From Pseudomonas fragi (GTDB lineage: Bacteria; Pseudomonadota; Gammaproteobacteria; Pseudomonadales; Pseudomonadaceae): 64,000 bases of DNA. A program made the translations under genes and the position numbers. Positions within the stretch are counted from its first letter, which is position 1, and each line of letters begins with the position of its first letter. Below, in pieces: positions 1-9,260 of this stretch. Location of the stretch: the NCBI RefSeq assembly GCF_900105835.1, contig NZ_LT629783.1:3494501-3558500 (forward strand), in the 5' to 3' direction. The notes under the pieces are model-generated. The model was not told where the DNA came from and ran no database searches. It saw only the letters and a list, made by a program, of their open reading frames with translations.

Positions 1-7
1 CCGCACC

Positions 8-1030
8 ATGTTCAAGCCTCTTGCTCTTGCCGCTGCAGTCCTCAGCGCTTTTAGCCTTAACGCGTTCGCTGCCAAAACCGAACTGACCGTGTACACGGCC
101 CTGGAAGCCGAACAGCTCAAGACCTATAAGCAGGCCTTTGAAAAGGCCAACCCGGACGTCGAGATCAAGTGGGTGCGCGATTCCACGGGCATCATCACCG
201 CCAAGCTGCTGGCCGAAAAAGCCCGCCCGCAAGCGGATGCGGTGTGGGGCCTGGCCGCCTCCAGCCTGGCGATTCTGGACCAGCAGGGCATGCTGCAAAG
301 CTACGCGCCCAAGGACCTGGCCAAGATTGGCGGCAACTACCGTGATGCGGCCAACCCGCCGGCCTGGGTAGGCATGGACGTGTGGGCCGCGACCATTTGC
401 TTCAACACCATCGAGGCCGAAAAACAGGGCCTGAGCAAGCCGGTGAGCTGGCAAGACCTGACCAAGCCTGAATACAAGGGCAAGATCGTGATGCCCAACC
501 CGGCCTCGTCCGGAACCGGCTTTCTGGATGTGAGTGCCTGGTTGCAAACCTTCGGTGAGAAACAGGGCTGGCAGTTTATGGATGACTTGCACCAGAACAT
601 CGGCCAGTACGTTCATTCGGGTTCCAAGCCTTGCAAACTGGCGGCGGCGGGCGAGTTCCCGATCGGTATCTCGTTTGAATACCCGGCCGTGCAGCTCAAG
701 CGTCAGGGGGCGCCGCTGGATATCGTGTTGCCGAAGGAAGGCCTGGGCTGGGAAATCGAAGCCACTGCCGTGATCAAGGGCACGCCCCACGAAGAGGCAG
801 CCAAAAAGCTGGCTGACTTCTCCGCAAGCCCGGCGGCTATGGAGCTTTATAAAGAAAACTTCGCGGTGTTGGCCCAGCCCGGTATCGCCAAGCCACAGAC
901 CGAACTGCCAGCCGACTACGAGCAGCGCCTGATCAAGAACGACTTCGCCTGGGCCTCGCAGAACCGCGACAGCATCCTGGCCGAATGGCGCAAGCGCTAT
1001 GACGGCAAGTCCGAGAAAGTGGCGCAGTAG
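8..1030 (+). CDS. 2-aminoethylphosphonate ABC transporter, periplasmic binding protein
   Basis: 340-residue periplasmic solute-binding protein of the iron/spermidine-type fold. Residues 1-21 are a signal peptide ending AFA. The body starts with the typical TVYTAL strand and resembles the putative 2-aminoethylphosphonate-binding family (TIGR03261, AepX-like). The two genes that follow, an FAD oxidoreductase and a PhnZ-like oxygenase, are both phosphonate-catabolism types, which supports the substrate. The membrane and ATPase subunits would lie upstream, outside the window. The family call is from recognition of the sequence; the exact ligand is inferred from context. Confidence 0.85.
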   Translation: MFKPLALAAAVLSAFSLNAFAAKTELTVYTALEAEQLKTYKQAFEKANPDVEIKWVRDSTGIITAKLLAEKARPQADAVWGLAASSLAILDQQGMLQSYAPKDLAKIGGNYRDAANPPAWVGMDVWAATICFNTIEAEKQGLSKPVSWQDLTKPEYKGKIVMPNPASSGTGFLDVSAWLQTFGEKQGWQFMDDLHQNIGQYVHSGSKPCKLAAAGEFPIGISFEYPAVQLKRQGAPLDIVLPKEGLGWEIEATAVIKGTPHEEAAKKLADFSASPAAMELYKENFAVLAQPGIAKPQTELPADYEQRLIKNDFAWASQNRDSILAEWRKRYDGKSEKVAQ

Positions 1031-1050
1031 TTTTGTAGCCACAAAAGACC

Positions 1051-1137
1051 TGTGGGAGCGGGCTTGCCCGCGATTGGATCGCTGCGGTTGGACAGCTGCA
1101 CCGCGGCGTTTGTATCGCGAGCAAGCCCGCTCCCACA
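1051..1137. repeat. REP doublet (REPIN-like hairpin)
   Basis: Two inverted copies of the Pseudomonas REP core (GGGAGCGGGCTTGC and its complement) enclose a variable centre of about 40 bases. The element sits between the binding-protein and oxidoreductase genes, inside what should be one operon, so it will form a hairpin in the mRNA. Confidence 0.9.
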
Positions 1138-1169
1138 AGGGAAGTGAAGTTGCCCTTCAGGACATCGTG

Positions 1170-2297
1170 ATGACTCAACCAATCCTTATCGTCGGCGCCG
1201 GCATCCTCGGCCTGTCCCACGCCTACGCCGCTGCAAAACGCGGGCTCAAGGTGCGCGTCTTCGAACGCACCGCCACGCCACTGGGCGCCTCGGTGCGCAA
1301 CTTCGGCCAGGCGCTGGTCACCGGCCAGCCACCGGGCGTGATGCTCGATCTGGCCCGCGCCAGCCGCAGCATCTGGGCTGACTTGGCACAGCGCGCAGGC
1401 TTTGATCTCAAGCGCAATGGCTCATACCTGTTCGCCCGCACCGAAGCCGAAGAACACTTGCTCGAAGCCTTCTGCCAGGGCCGTGCACGGGAGTCCGGCT
1501 ATCGCGTCGAATTATTGCGCGGTGCAGCAATGGAGGCTCTGTACGCTGGCCAGTTCAGCCATCATCGCGCCGCATTGCATGGCCTTGACGACCAGCAGGT
1601 GTATTCGCGCGAAGCCATCCCGGCCCTTATCAACTATCTGCAGCGTGAGCTGGGCGTCGAATTTCATTTTTCCACCCTGGTGCGCGAGGTTGAACCCGGT
1701 CAAGTCCACACCACGGCAGGCAGTTTCAAGGGCGCGCAGGTGATTGTGTGTTCGGGTCACGATTACCTGACCTTGCTGGCCGAGCCGCTGGCCAGACTCA
1801 ACCCGCAGGTGTGTCGTCTGCAAATGCTGCGTGTGCGGCCCAAGGTCGATTTGAAGCTGCAACATGCTCTGCTCACCGGCCTGAGTTGCGTGCACTACGG
1901 CGCATTTGCCGACTTGCCCGAAGCGGCAGCTGTGCAGGCCGAAATCCTGCGCGACAGCCCGCACCTGGATGAGCACGGCATCCACCTGCTGATCAGCCCG
2001 ACGCCTTATGGTGATTTGATCGTCGGCGATTCTCACGATTACAGTCGGGATCCTTCACCTTTCAACTGCGAACAGGTGGATAACTGGATGCTGCAACTGT
2101 GCGAAGAAACCCTGGGCTGTGAAGTGCAGGTGGTCGAGCGCTGGCAGGGCGTCTATGGTGCCCGGGGGGCCAGGCCATTCACCTGGCTGGAGGTCGAGCC
2201 CGGCCTGCATGCGGCGCTGATGCACACCGGCGTGGGCATCAGCGTGGGCCCGGCGATGGCCGAGGGCAATATCGCCCGGATGCTGGAGACGATGTGA
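1170..2297 (+). CDS. FAD-dependent oxidoreductase of phosphonate operons (TIGR03364-like)
   Basis: 375-residue DAO-type flavoprotein. The N-terminal dinucleotide-binding motif GAGILG is at residues 9-14. An in-frame ATG at 999 would run through the REP element, so I chose the ATG at 1170, which places the Rossmann motif at the usual distance from the start. Proteins of this family recur in phosphonate operons. From memory, relatives (PbfC/PbfD) oxidise N-alkylated 2-aminoethylphosphonate to phosphonoacetaldehyde; I cannot tell whether this one does so. Its stop overlaps the start of the next gene by one base (TGATG), so the two are translationally coupled. Confidence 0.8.
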   Translation: MTQPILIVGAGILGLSHAYAAAKRGLKVRVFERTATPLGASVRNFGQALVTGQPPGVMLDLARASRSIWADLAQRAGFDLKRNGSYLFARTEAEEHLLEAFCQGRARESGYRVELLRGAAMEALYAGQFSHHRAALHGLDDQQVYSREAIPALINYLQRELGVEFHFSTLVREVEPGQVHTTAGSFKGAQVIVCSGHDYLTLLAEPLARLNPQVCRLQMLRVRPKVDLKLQHALLTGLSCVHYGAFADLPEAAAVQAEILRDSPHLDEHGIHLLISPTPYGDLIVGDSHDYSRDPSPFNCEQVDNWMLQLCEETLGCEVQVVERWQGVYGARGARPFTWLEVEPGLHAALMHTGVGISVGPAMAEGNIARMLETM

Positions 2298-2854
2298 TGA
2301 CCCACGCGCAGCAAGTGGTTGAAGATGTTTTTGGTTTGTATCAGCAATACGGCACCGACGATTATATCGGTGAGCCGGTGTCACAGATCGAGCATATGTC
2401 CCAGGCCGCGCAGTTGGCGTTGGCCGAAGGTTATGACGATGAAGTGGTGTTGGCAGCGTTCTTTCACGATATCGGGCACTTTTGCGGCAAGGATACGCAG
2501 AACATGGGCGGCTACGGGGTGGTCAGCCATGAGCGGGTTGGCGCCGATTACCTGCGCCGGGCCGGGTTCAGCGAGCGGCTGGCCAGGCTGGTGGAATACC
2601 ATGTACAGGCCAAGCGCTACCTGACTTTGCGCCAGCCGGGGTATTACGCGCTGTTGAGCGAAGCGAGCATTCGCACCCTGGGTTATCAGGGCGGGGTGAT
2701 GAGCGAGGCCGAGGCCGATGCATTCGAGCAGGACCCGCTGTGCCAGCTGAGCCTGCGCATGCGGGTGTGGGATGAACAGGCCAAGGCGATGCATGTGCCA
2801 GTTATCGACCTGCAAATCCTCAAGGCCAAAGCCCTGCGCCTGCTGAATGCGTGA
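2297..2854 (+). CDS. phnZ: PhnZ-like HD-domain diiron oxygenase
   Basis: 185-residue HD-domain protein. In PhnZ such a mixed-valence diiron centre cleaves (R)-1-hydroxy-2-aminoethylphosphonate to glycine and phosphate. The metal ligands appear complete: H33, H57, D58, H78, H102 and D159. The PhnZ-specific substrate residues also appear present as Y23 and E26 in the stretch DYIGEP; published PhnZ numbering, from memory, is Tyr24 and Glu27. This favours a true PhnZ over a generic HD phosphohydrolase. The partner hydroxylase PhnY is not in view and may lie upstream of the window. I chose the ATG at 2297, which overlaps the previous stop; a GTG at 2294 is less likely. Confidence 0.8.
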   Translation: MTHAQQVVEDVFGLYQQYGTDDYIGEPVSQIEHMSQAAQLALAEGYDDEVVLAAFFHDIGHFCGKDTQNMGGYGVVSHERVGADYLRRAGFSERLARLVEYHVQAKRYLTLRQPGYYALLSEASIRTLGYQGGVMSEAEADAFEQDPLCQLSLRMRVWDEQAKAMHVPVIDLQILKAKALRLLNA

Positions 2855-2865
2855 TCACTGATCAT

Positions 2866-2952
2866 TGTGGGAGCGGGCTTGCTCGCGATGCTTACGCCGC
2901 GGTACATCAGCTTCACCGCAGTGATCCAATCGCGAGCAAGCCCGCTCCCACA
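2866..2952. repeat. REP doublet (REPIN-like hairpin)
   Basis: Inverted REP cores separated by a variable loop, lying between the convergent phnZ-like and DUF3482 genes. Confidence 0.9.
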
Positions 2953-2967
2953 AGGGGGGGGCGGCGT

Positions 2968-4332
2968 CTAGATTTGCTCGGCCAGCAACTCAATCTGCTC
3001 CTGACGCTCGGCCTGGCTCAACTTCGCATGCGGGTTGAGCGACGACCATTGTGGATGCGCCCGTGCCTTGTTCAGGGCTTCGGGCAGTTTGCCCTCGCGC
3101 CAGGTCTTGTCCTGCGGGGTGGCGACCTTGATGCTGTCTACGGCCGCATGCCCGCGAGCATTCAGTGCGTGCAGCAATTGCCGCTGACGCAAGGCCAGCA
3201 GGCGTAACACGCTGTCGTCCACGGTCAATTCGCGCTGGCCCTTGAGCTTGCCCAGCAAGCGGCTGCCGTAGCTGCGTGCGGTTTGCAGCGCACCGCCGGC
3301 AATGGCCCCGGCCAATGCGGCAGCGCCCAAGGTCAGGCCGCCGACCATCAAGTCCACACCGGCACCGGCCGCAGCGCCTGCGGCAATCCCGCCGCCGACC
3401 CGTACACCCAGATGCTTGAGCGTCTCCGGGTTGAACAAGTCATCGCCCCAGCGCCCGTCGAGCAACGGCAAGTCGCTGGCCGCTGCATCGCCGGGGCGAA
3501 AGCCGTACAGCTTGAGCATGGCTTCCACACAGCGTTGTTCGCGCTGCCGGATCGCTTCGCGCAACTGCTGGATGGCCTGTTGCTCGGCAGTTTTTTCGCT
3601 GGCCACGCTGCGTCGGCAGGCGGCGCAGTCGATCAGCAGTTCGGCGATCAGGCGCAGGGCGCTGTGCTTGCGGGCTTCACGCTGGGCCTCCTGGTCAGTG
3701 ATCAAGCGTTGCAGCGCCCCGCGTGAATGCTCCAGCAACAGCGCCAGGCTTTCATACAAGCGGCGTTCGCCATCTTCGGGCGGGGCCACGCTGTCGAACC
3801 GCACCAGCGCATGCAAACCGAGGCGGGCCAGGGCTTCGCGCCACTCGGGCTCGCGGTGTTGCGGGCTGCTGACAAAGTTGAGCACTGGCAGCAGCGGCTT
3901 GCCGCAACTGGCCAGTACGCTGAGTTCGTCGCGGTACTTGGCCAGCACCGGCTCGCGGGCATCGATCACATACAGCCCGGCGTCCGAGGCCAGTAACTGG
4001 CGCAGTACTTTGGCTTCCTGCTCAAAGCGCTGGCGCGCCTCGCTGCCCTGGAGAAAGCGGGCCACCCGCGCTGGGCCATCCAGGCGTTCACCGGGTTGGT
4101 CGAGGCGCTCAAGGTAGTCGAGCAGGGCGATGGCGTCTTCCAGCCCCGGCGTGTCGTACAGTTCCAGCAACGGCTCGCCGTCGACCGACAGCCGCGCCCC
4201 TTCGACATGGCGGGTGGTGCTGGGGCGGTGGGACACTTCGCCAAAGCCGACATCCCGGGTCAGGGTGCGCAGCAATGAGGTTTTGCCAACATTGGTGTGG
4301 CCGACCACGGCCAGCGTCAGTGGCTTAGTCAT
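2968..4332 (-). CDS. DUF3482 GTPase
   Basis: 454-residue putative GTPase. The P-loop GHTNVGKT is at residues 11-18 and the switch-II DTPG at 60-63. The usual NKxD base-recognition motif is not evident; the corresponding strand reads LPVLNFV. A Gly/Ala-rich hydrophobic segment in the C-terminal third looks membrane-associating. The start ATG at 4332 overlaps the stop of the upstream DUF2868 gene by 8 bases, so the two are coupled and probably form one complex at the membrane. Biological role unknown to me. Longer upstream starts in this frame would overlap the neighbour heavily and are rejected. Confidence 0.8.
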   Translation of the reverse strand: MTKPLTLAVVGHTNVGKTSLLRTLTRDVGFGEVSHRPSTTRHVEGARLSVDGEPLLELYDTPGLEDAIALLDYLERLDQPGERLDGPARVARFLQGSEARQRFEQEAKVLRQLLASDAGLYVIDAREPVLAKYRDELSVLASCGKPLLPVLNFVSSPQHREPEWREALARLGLHALVRFDSVAPPEDGERRLYESLALLLEHSRGALQRLITDQEAQREARKHSALRLIAELLIDCAACRRSVASEKTAEQQAIQQLREAIRQREQRCVEAMLKLYGFRPGDAAASDLPLLDGRWGDDLFNPETLKHLGVRVGGGIAAGAAAGAGVDLMVGGLTLGAAALAGAIAGGALQTARSYGSRLLGKLKGQRELTVDDSVLRLLALRQRQLLHALNARGHAAVDSIKVATPQDKTWREGKLPEALNKARAHPQWSSLNPHAKLSQAERQEQIELLAEQI

Positions 4333-5719
4333 GGCCAGTCTCCAGCCAGTTGAGGGGGGCGCTGGCGGCGAAGGGCAGGCCGAGCTTTTCCAGTGCGACA
4401 TGCCAGTCGCCCAGGCGGTCGGCGTCCAGCGCCTGGCCGGGCGGTGCTTGCAGCAGCCAGATGCGGGTTTCGCGGGCACTGCGCGCCAGTTCACCGATCA
4501 GCGCCAGGCTGCCGCGGTCCGGCGAGCGGCGCGGGTCGCAGGCAATGGCCAGGCGTGCCGGGGGGAAACGGGTCATTTGTTCCAGCAGTTTTTGCCGCGA
4601 CTCGCGGCTGTCGAGGATGCCGGCGTCCTTGACGGTGGGCGGTAACTTGGGTGGCCACGTATGCTGGTCGTCCAGCTCAATGGCCACGATCAGGGCGCCA
4701 TCGGTTTGCAGGGCGCTGTGCCCGGCCTGCACGTTGTGCAACTGCTCGGGGGCGGTGTCATTGACGCCCAGGCGCTCGCTGCTGGGCATCAGGCGCTCGC
4801 GCAACTGGCTATAGCCGGGCAGGTTGAGGTCCAGTTGCAGCGCGTTGCGCCCGGTTTTCCAGCGCCACAGGCAGAATGCCGCCAGCAGCAGGCGCGGGAT
4901 CACGCCGTAAATCAGTACCACGCCTACAAGCCAGACTGCCCAGGCCTGACGCACCCCTTCGTTGTTGTAAAGGCTGGTGTCGTTGCTGATGCGGATCATC
5001 TCCACGGTGGGCACGCTCATCCCCAGCCAGTTGGGGAGCGCGCCGAGGGCGCGGGTGGCGGCGACGAACACATCGGCACCGAGGATCGTGGTTTCCCAGA
5101 TAAACCCGTAGCGGCGCGTGGCCATAAGCAGCAGCATCATCACCAGCGCGCTGAGCATGGCCAGCAACCATAAGCCATTGACCAGCGTACCGAGCGCCCA
5201 GCGATTGAGTTTGCGCCGCTGCAGCAACAGCACCAGGGCCGGGGCCAGCTGCGCAGCCTTGGCATCGCGGGCGAGTTTTTCGCTGAGCCACAACCACAGG
5301 CGGCCGAGGCTGGCGCCGTGTTCACCGGCAAACAGCAGGCCCAGTGCCCAGCTCAACAGCAGGATCAGGTTGAGCCCCAGCAGGCTGCCCAGCGCCCAGA
5401 ACACATTGACCGGGGTTTGCCCGTCGCCAAGGGCGGCGAATGCCAGCCCGGCGCCACTGATCACGGCCAGCACGGCCAGTACCAGCAGCGCCAACCGCGC
5501 ACCTTGCAGCCAGTGCTGCATGGCAGCGAGCAGGCCGTCGCGCTCGGCCAGCCACAGGGCGCGATTTTGCAGGCGTGTGGGCAAGTCGCCGGCGGTGGCG
5601 CGGGCGCGTCGATTGGCTTCAAGGTCGTCCAGCGCGCCCGCGTGTTCTTCGCGCAGGCGCACGGTTTCGGTCAGCCAGAGGCGTTGTAGCGGGGAAAGTT
5701 GAGTCACGCGACATTCCAT
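4325..5719 (-). CDS. DUF2868 membrane protein
   Basis: 464-residue membrane protein. A charged N-terminal region of about 80 residues is followed by several hydrophobic segments between roughly residues 85 and 300, then a soluble C-terminal domain. It is the first gene of a two-gene unit with the DUF3482 GTPase. The start is uncertain: ATG at 5719 or GTG at 5707, and neither has a strong ribosome binding site. Divergent from folA with under 100 bases between them. Function unknown. Confidence 0.75.
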   Translation of the reverse strand: MECRVTQLSPLQRLWLTETVRLREEHAGALDDLEANRRARATAGDLPTRLQNRALWLAERDGLLAAMQHWLQGARLALLVLAVLAVISGAGLAFAALGDGQTPVNVFWALGSLLGLNLILLLSWALGLLFAGEHGASLGRLWLWLSEKLARDAKAAQLAPALVLLLQRRKLNRWALGTLVNGLWLLAMLSALVMMLLLMATRRYGFIWETTILGADVFVAATRALGALPNWLGMSVPTVEMIRISNDTSLYNNEGVRQAWAVWLVGVVLIYGVIPRLLLAAFCLWRWKTGRNALQLDLNLPGYSQLRERLMPSSERLGVNDTAPEQLHNVQAGHSALQTDGALIVAIELDDQHTWPPKLPPTVKDAGILDSRESRQKLLEQMTRFPPARLAIACDPRRSPDRGSLALIGELARSARETRIWLLQAPPGQALDADRLGDWHVALEKLGLPFAASAPLNWLETGHD

Positions 5720-5797
5720 TCAAGTGAACCAAGAGCATAACCGCTGTTAGTCAGGCGGGGTACTGTCGGCGCGGGCGGCTCTGGTATCCTCGGCGCC

Positions 5798-6310
5798 ATG
5801 AAAAAATCACTCCCCCTTAGCCTGATCGCGGCACTTGCTGAAAACCGTGTGATTGGCGTCGACAACAGCATGCCGTGGCATTTGCCGGCGGATTTCAAAT
5901 ATTTCAAGGCCACCACCCTGGGCAAGCCGATCATCATGGGTCGCAAGACCTGGGATTCGCTGGGGCGCCCGTTACCGGGCCGTTTGAACCTGGTGGTCAG
6001 TCGTCAGACTGATTTGCAGCTCGAAGGTGCCGAGGTGTTTGCCTCGCTGCAGGACGCTGTTGCGCGAGCCGAAGCATGGGCGCAAGAGCAGGGCGTGAGC
6101 GAAGTGATGCTGATTGGCGGCGCACAGCTGTACACCCAGGGTTTGGTGGATGCCGACCGCTTGTACCTGACGCGTGTGGGCCTGAGCCCGGAGGGGGATG
6201 CGTGGTTCCCTGAGTTCGATCAGGCGCAGTGGAAGCTGGTGTCGGAAGAGCTGCATGGCGCCGCGGATGACAAGCCGGCGTTCAGCTTTGAGGTGTGGGA
6301 AAGGGCTTAA
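5798..6310 (+). CDS. folA: Dihydrofolate reductase
   Basis: 170-residue DHFR, which reduces dihydrofolate to tetrahydrofolate with NADPH and is the trimethoprim target. The MPWHLPAD motif is at residues 25-32, with the acidic catalytic residue D32 equivalent to D27 of the E. coli enzyme. The GRKTWDSLGRPLPGR cofactor loop follows. Full length for the family. The gene stands alone, divergent from the DUF2868/DUF3482 pair. Confidence 0.97.
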   Translation: MKKSLPLSLIAALAENRVIGVDNSMPWHLPADFKYFKATTLGKPIIMGRKTWDSLGRPLPGRLNLVVSRQTDLQLEGAEVFASLQDAVARAEAWAQEQGVSEVMLIGGAQLYTQGLVDADRLYLTRVGLSPEGDAWFPEFDQAQWKLVSEELHGAADDKPAFSFEVWERA

Positions 6311-6314
6311 GGTC

Positions 6315-6437
6315 AAAAGCCCCTCACCCTAACCCTCTCCCGGAGGGAGAGGGGACTAAAAGCAAAAGCAGATCTTCGCAACACCACAGATCGGCTCCCT
6401 CTCCCTTTGGGAGAGGGCTGGGGTGAGGGTCGGCTTT
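6315..6437. repeat. CTCTCCC-type inverted repeat
   Basis: A long imperfect inverted repeat with pyrimidine-rich and purine-rich arms (AAAAGCCCCTCACCC ... GGGTGAGGGTCGGCTTTT). Each arm itself contains a small hairpin (CTCTCCC/GGGAGAG). It fills the gap between the convergent folA and tcyP genes and may terminate both. A shorter relative is at 60661-60720. Confidence 0.75.
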
Positions 6438-7829
6438 TTAAGCGTGCGCCAGATCACCATGATCGTCTTCAGCCAGAATGGCCTTGTCGGTCTGGTGCAG
6501 TATCTGGCTGGTTACGGTACCTGCCACCATCGAACCACTCACGTTCAGCGCCGTGCGGCCCATATCGATCAGGGGCTCAACCGAAATCAGCAGCGCCACC
6601 AGCGATACCGGCAAGCCCATCGCCGGCAACACGATCAGTGCCGCGAAGGTTGCACCACCGCCCACACCGGCCACGCCTACCGAACTCAAGGTCACAATAG
6701 CCACCAGCGAAGCGATCCATACCGGATCCAGCGGGTTGATGCCCACGGTCGGGGCCACCATCACCGCCAGCATGGCCGGGTACAGACCGGCACAGCCGTT
6801 CTGGCCAATGGTCGCGCCAAACGAAGCGGCAAAGCTGGCGATCGAAGACGGAATGCCCAGGCGACGGGTTTGCGCTTCGATGCTCAACGGGATGCTGGCT
6901 GCGCTCGAACGGCTGGTGAAGGCAAAGGTCAGTACCGGCCATACCTTGCGGAAGAAGCGCAGCGGGTTAACCCCGGAAAACGACACGATCACGCCGTGAA
7001 TCACAAACATCAGCGCCAGGGCGATGTAGGACACCACCACGAAGCTGCCCAGTTTGATGATGTCCTGCACGTTGGACATGGCGACCACTTTGGTCATCAG
7101 GGCCAGTACGCCGTACGGGGTCAGTTTCATCACCAGGCGTACCAGGCGCATCACCCAGGCTTGCAGGGTGTCGATGGCGCTGAGGATCTTGCCGCCTTTT
7201 TCCGGCTCGTCCTTGAACAGCTGCAGCGCGGCGATGCCCAGGAATGCGGCGAAAATCACCACGCTGATGATCGACGTCGGTTTGGCCCGGGCCAAATCGG
7301 CAAACGGGTTTTGCGGGATAAAAGACAGCAGTAGTTGCGGCACGTTCAGGTCCGACACCTTGCCCGCGTAATCGCTCTGGATCACTTGCAGGCGGCTCAT
7401 TTCAGCCGCGCCGGCCACCAGGCCATCGGCAGTCAGGCCGAACAGGTTGGTCAGGCCAATACCGATCAGTGCCGCGATCATGGTGGTGAACAGCAGCGTG
7501 CCGATGGTCAGGAAGCTGATCTTGCCCAGAGACGAGGCATTATGCAGACGGGCCACGGCGCTGAGGATCGAGGCGAATACCAGCGGGATTACGATCATTT
7601 GCAGCAATTGCACATAGCCGCTGCCAACCAGATCGAACCAGCCGATGGAGGCTTTCAGGGTCGGGCTGTCTGTACCGTAGGTCAGGTGCAGGCACAGGCC
7701 GAACACCACGCCTATAACCAGCGCCAGCAAGACTTTTTTCGCCAGGCTCCACGCGGTGTGGCGGGTCAGCGACAAGCCGAACAGCAACGCGAGGAACACC
7801 AGCAGATTGAGGATCAGCGGGAAATTCAT
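6438..7829 (-). CDS. tcyP: L-cystine:cation symporter (TcyP/YdjN family)
   Basis: 463-residue dicarboxylate/amino acid:cation symporter family protein with many hydrophobic segments. Its N-terminal half closely follows E. coli YdjN (TcyP), which is also 463 residues by memory, including [17 protein letters not shown] and [13 protein letters not shown]. TcyP imports L-cystine. Monocistronic, with the inverted repeat at 6315-6437 immediately downstream. Confidence 0.85.
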   Translation of the reverse strand: MNFPLILNLLVFLALLFGLSLTRHTAWSLAKKVLLALVIGVVFGLCLHLTYGTDSPTLKASIGWFDLVGSGYVQLLQMIVIPLVFASILSAVARLHNASSLGKISFLTIGTLLFTTMIAALIGIGLTNLFGLTADGLVAGAAEMSRLQVIQSDYAGKVSDLNVPQLLLSFIPQNPFADLARAKPTSIISVVIFAAFLGIAALQLFKDEPEKGGKILSAIDTLQAWVMRLVRLVMKLTPYGVLALMTKVVAMSNVQDIIKLGSFVVVSYIALALMFVIHGVIVSFSGVNPLRFFRKVWPVLTFAFTSRSSAASIPLSIEAQTRRLGIPSSIASFAASFGATIGQNGCAGLYPAMLAVMVAPTVGINPLDPVWIASLVAIVTLSSVGVAGVGGGATFAALIVLPAMGLPVSLVALLISVEPLIDMGRTALNVSGSMVAGTVTSQILHQTDKAILAEDDHGDLAHA

Positions 7830-7956
7830 GAAAGCTCCGAGGGACGACTTGTACCAGTCTTGGATGTAACTATTGCGAACCGGAAATCGTAACAGGTTGA
7901 TATATCTACAAATATACCGATGTGGAATGACAACCTAGGTTTTTGGAATAAGCAGG

Positions 7957-7983
7957 TGGCGCAGACAAGACGATGACTGTCGT
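7957..7983 (+). promoter_or_regulatory. Predicted GbdR site upstream of pchP
   Basis: Direct half-sites TGGCGC at 7957 and TGTCGT at 7978 are 21 bp apart start to start, which is two helical turns and suits an AraC-family activator. The site ends 64 bases before the pchP start. The same arrangement occurs upstream of betT and of the dipeptidase gene. pchP belongs to the glycine betaine regulon in P. aeruginosa (from memory); binding here is inferred. Confidence 0.5.
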
Positions 7984-8047
7984 GCCCAAGCCAAAAACTG
8001 TCATGCAGGTTTGTTAGCGTCGATGCCTTTGACGAGGAGCATAGCTG

Positions 8048-9103
8048 ATGAAACTGACCGCCAAGTTGACCGCATTAACCCTGTGCATGGGGCTTGCCGG
8101 GCAGGCACTGGCCACCGAACTCAAGCACTGGCCCGCCGACCAGGCCAGGCAACTGGACGCCATGATCGCCGCCAACGCGAACAAGGGTAACTTCGCGGTC
8201 TTTGACATGGACAACACCAGCTACCGCAATGACCTGGAAGAAGCGCTGCTGCCGTTTATGGAAAACCGCGGCCTGATCACCCGGGACAGCCTCGACCCGT
8301 CGCTCAAGCTGATCCCGTTCAAGGACACGGCCGACCATAAGGAAAGCCTGTTCAGTTACTACTACCGCCTGTGCGAAGTGGACGACATGGTCTGTTACCC
8401 GTGGGTGGCCCAGGTGTTTTCCGGTTTTACCCTGCAGCAGCTCAAGGGCTATGTGGACGAGTTGATGGCGTCAGGCAAGCCAGTACCGGTGACTTACTTC
8501 GAGGGGGATGTGGTCAAGACCTCCGAGGTGCAGCCGCCCAAGGTGTTTACCGGGCAGGTGGAGCTGTTCAACAAGCTGATGGAGAACGGCATCGAGGTCT
8601 ACGTGATGACCGCCGCCTCTGAAGAGCTGGTGCGCATGGTCGCGGCTGACCCCAAGTACGGCTACAACGTCAAACCGCAGAACGTGATTGGCGTGAGCAC
8701 GCTGCTCAAGGACCGCAAGACGGGCGAACTCACCACCGCGCGCAAACAGATCAGCGCTGGCACCTACAACGAAAAAGCCAACCTGGGCCTGGAGCTGACC
8801 CCATACCTGTGGACCCCGGCCACCTGGATGGCGGGCAAGCAGGCGGCGATCCTGACCTATATCGACCAGTGGAAAAAACCGGTGCTGGTGGGCGGAGACA
8901 CGCCGTCCAGTGACGGCTACATGCTGTTTCACGGTGTGGACGTGGCCAAGGGTGGCGTGCACTTGTGGATCAACCGCAAGGACAAATACATGGCACAGCT
9001 GGAAGGGATGATGGCCAAGAATGCGGCGGCGCAAGCCAAAGAGGGGTTGCCGGTAACAGCGGACAAGAACTGGGTGATCGTCAAGCCGGATCAGATCCAG
9101 TAA
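8048..9103 (+). CDS. pchP: Phosphorylcholine phosphatase
   Basis: 351-residue periplasmic HAD-superfamily phosphatase that releases choline from phosphorylcholine. Residues 1-22 form a signal peptide ending QALA. The HAD nucleophile motif DMDNT is at 53-57, which is Asp31/Asp33/Thr35 after removal of 22 residues and agrees with the numbering I recall for P. aeruginosa PchP. A later GGDTPSSDG loop carries the metal-binding acids. It links to the choline uptake and oxidation genes at 47-60 kb, and a putative GbdR site lies just upstream. Confidence 0.9.
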   Translation: MKLTAKLTALTLCMGLAGQALATELKHWPADQARQLDAMIAANANKGNFAVFDMDNTSYRNDLEEALLPFMENRGLITRDSLDPSLKLIPFKDTADHKESLFSYYYRLCEVDDMVCYPWVAQVFSGFTLQQLKGYVDELMASGKPVPVTYFEGDVVKTSEVQPPKVFTGQVELFNKLMENGIEVYVMTAASEELVRMVAADPKYGYNVKPQNVIGVSTLLKDRKTGELTTARKQISAGTYNEKANLGLELTPYLWTPATWMAGKQAAILTYIDQWKKPVLVGGDTPSSDGYMLFHGVDVAKGGVHLWINRKDKYMAQLEGMMAKNAAAQAKEGLPVTADKNWVIVKPDQIQ

Positions 9104-9107
9104 TTCC

Positions 9108-9194
9108 TGTGGGAGCGGGCTTGCCCGCGATGCAGGCGGCGCGGTCTGCCTGCATGACCACGGCGATGCCATCGCGGGCAAGCCCGCTCCCACA
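9108..9194. repeat. REP doublet (REPIN-like hairpin)
   Basis: Inverted REP cores between the convergent pchP and ilvD genes, followed at once by the ilvD terminator. Confidence 0.9.
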
Positions 9195-9213
9195 AGGGTG
9201 GTTATGTTGCCCA

Positions 9214-9247
9214 TAAAAAATCCCGGCGCATGGCCGGGATTTTTGGT
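9214..9247 (-). terminator. Rho-independent terminator of ilvD
   Basis: GC-rich stem AATCCCGG/CCGGGATT with a 7-base loop. Read on the minus strand it is followed by a run of six T. It lies just after the ilvD stop codon. Confidence 0.85.
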
Positions 9248-9260
9248 CTTGCGTGATGGC

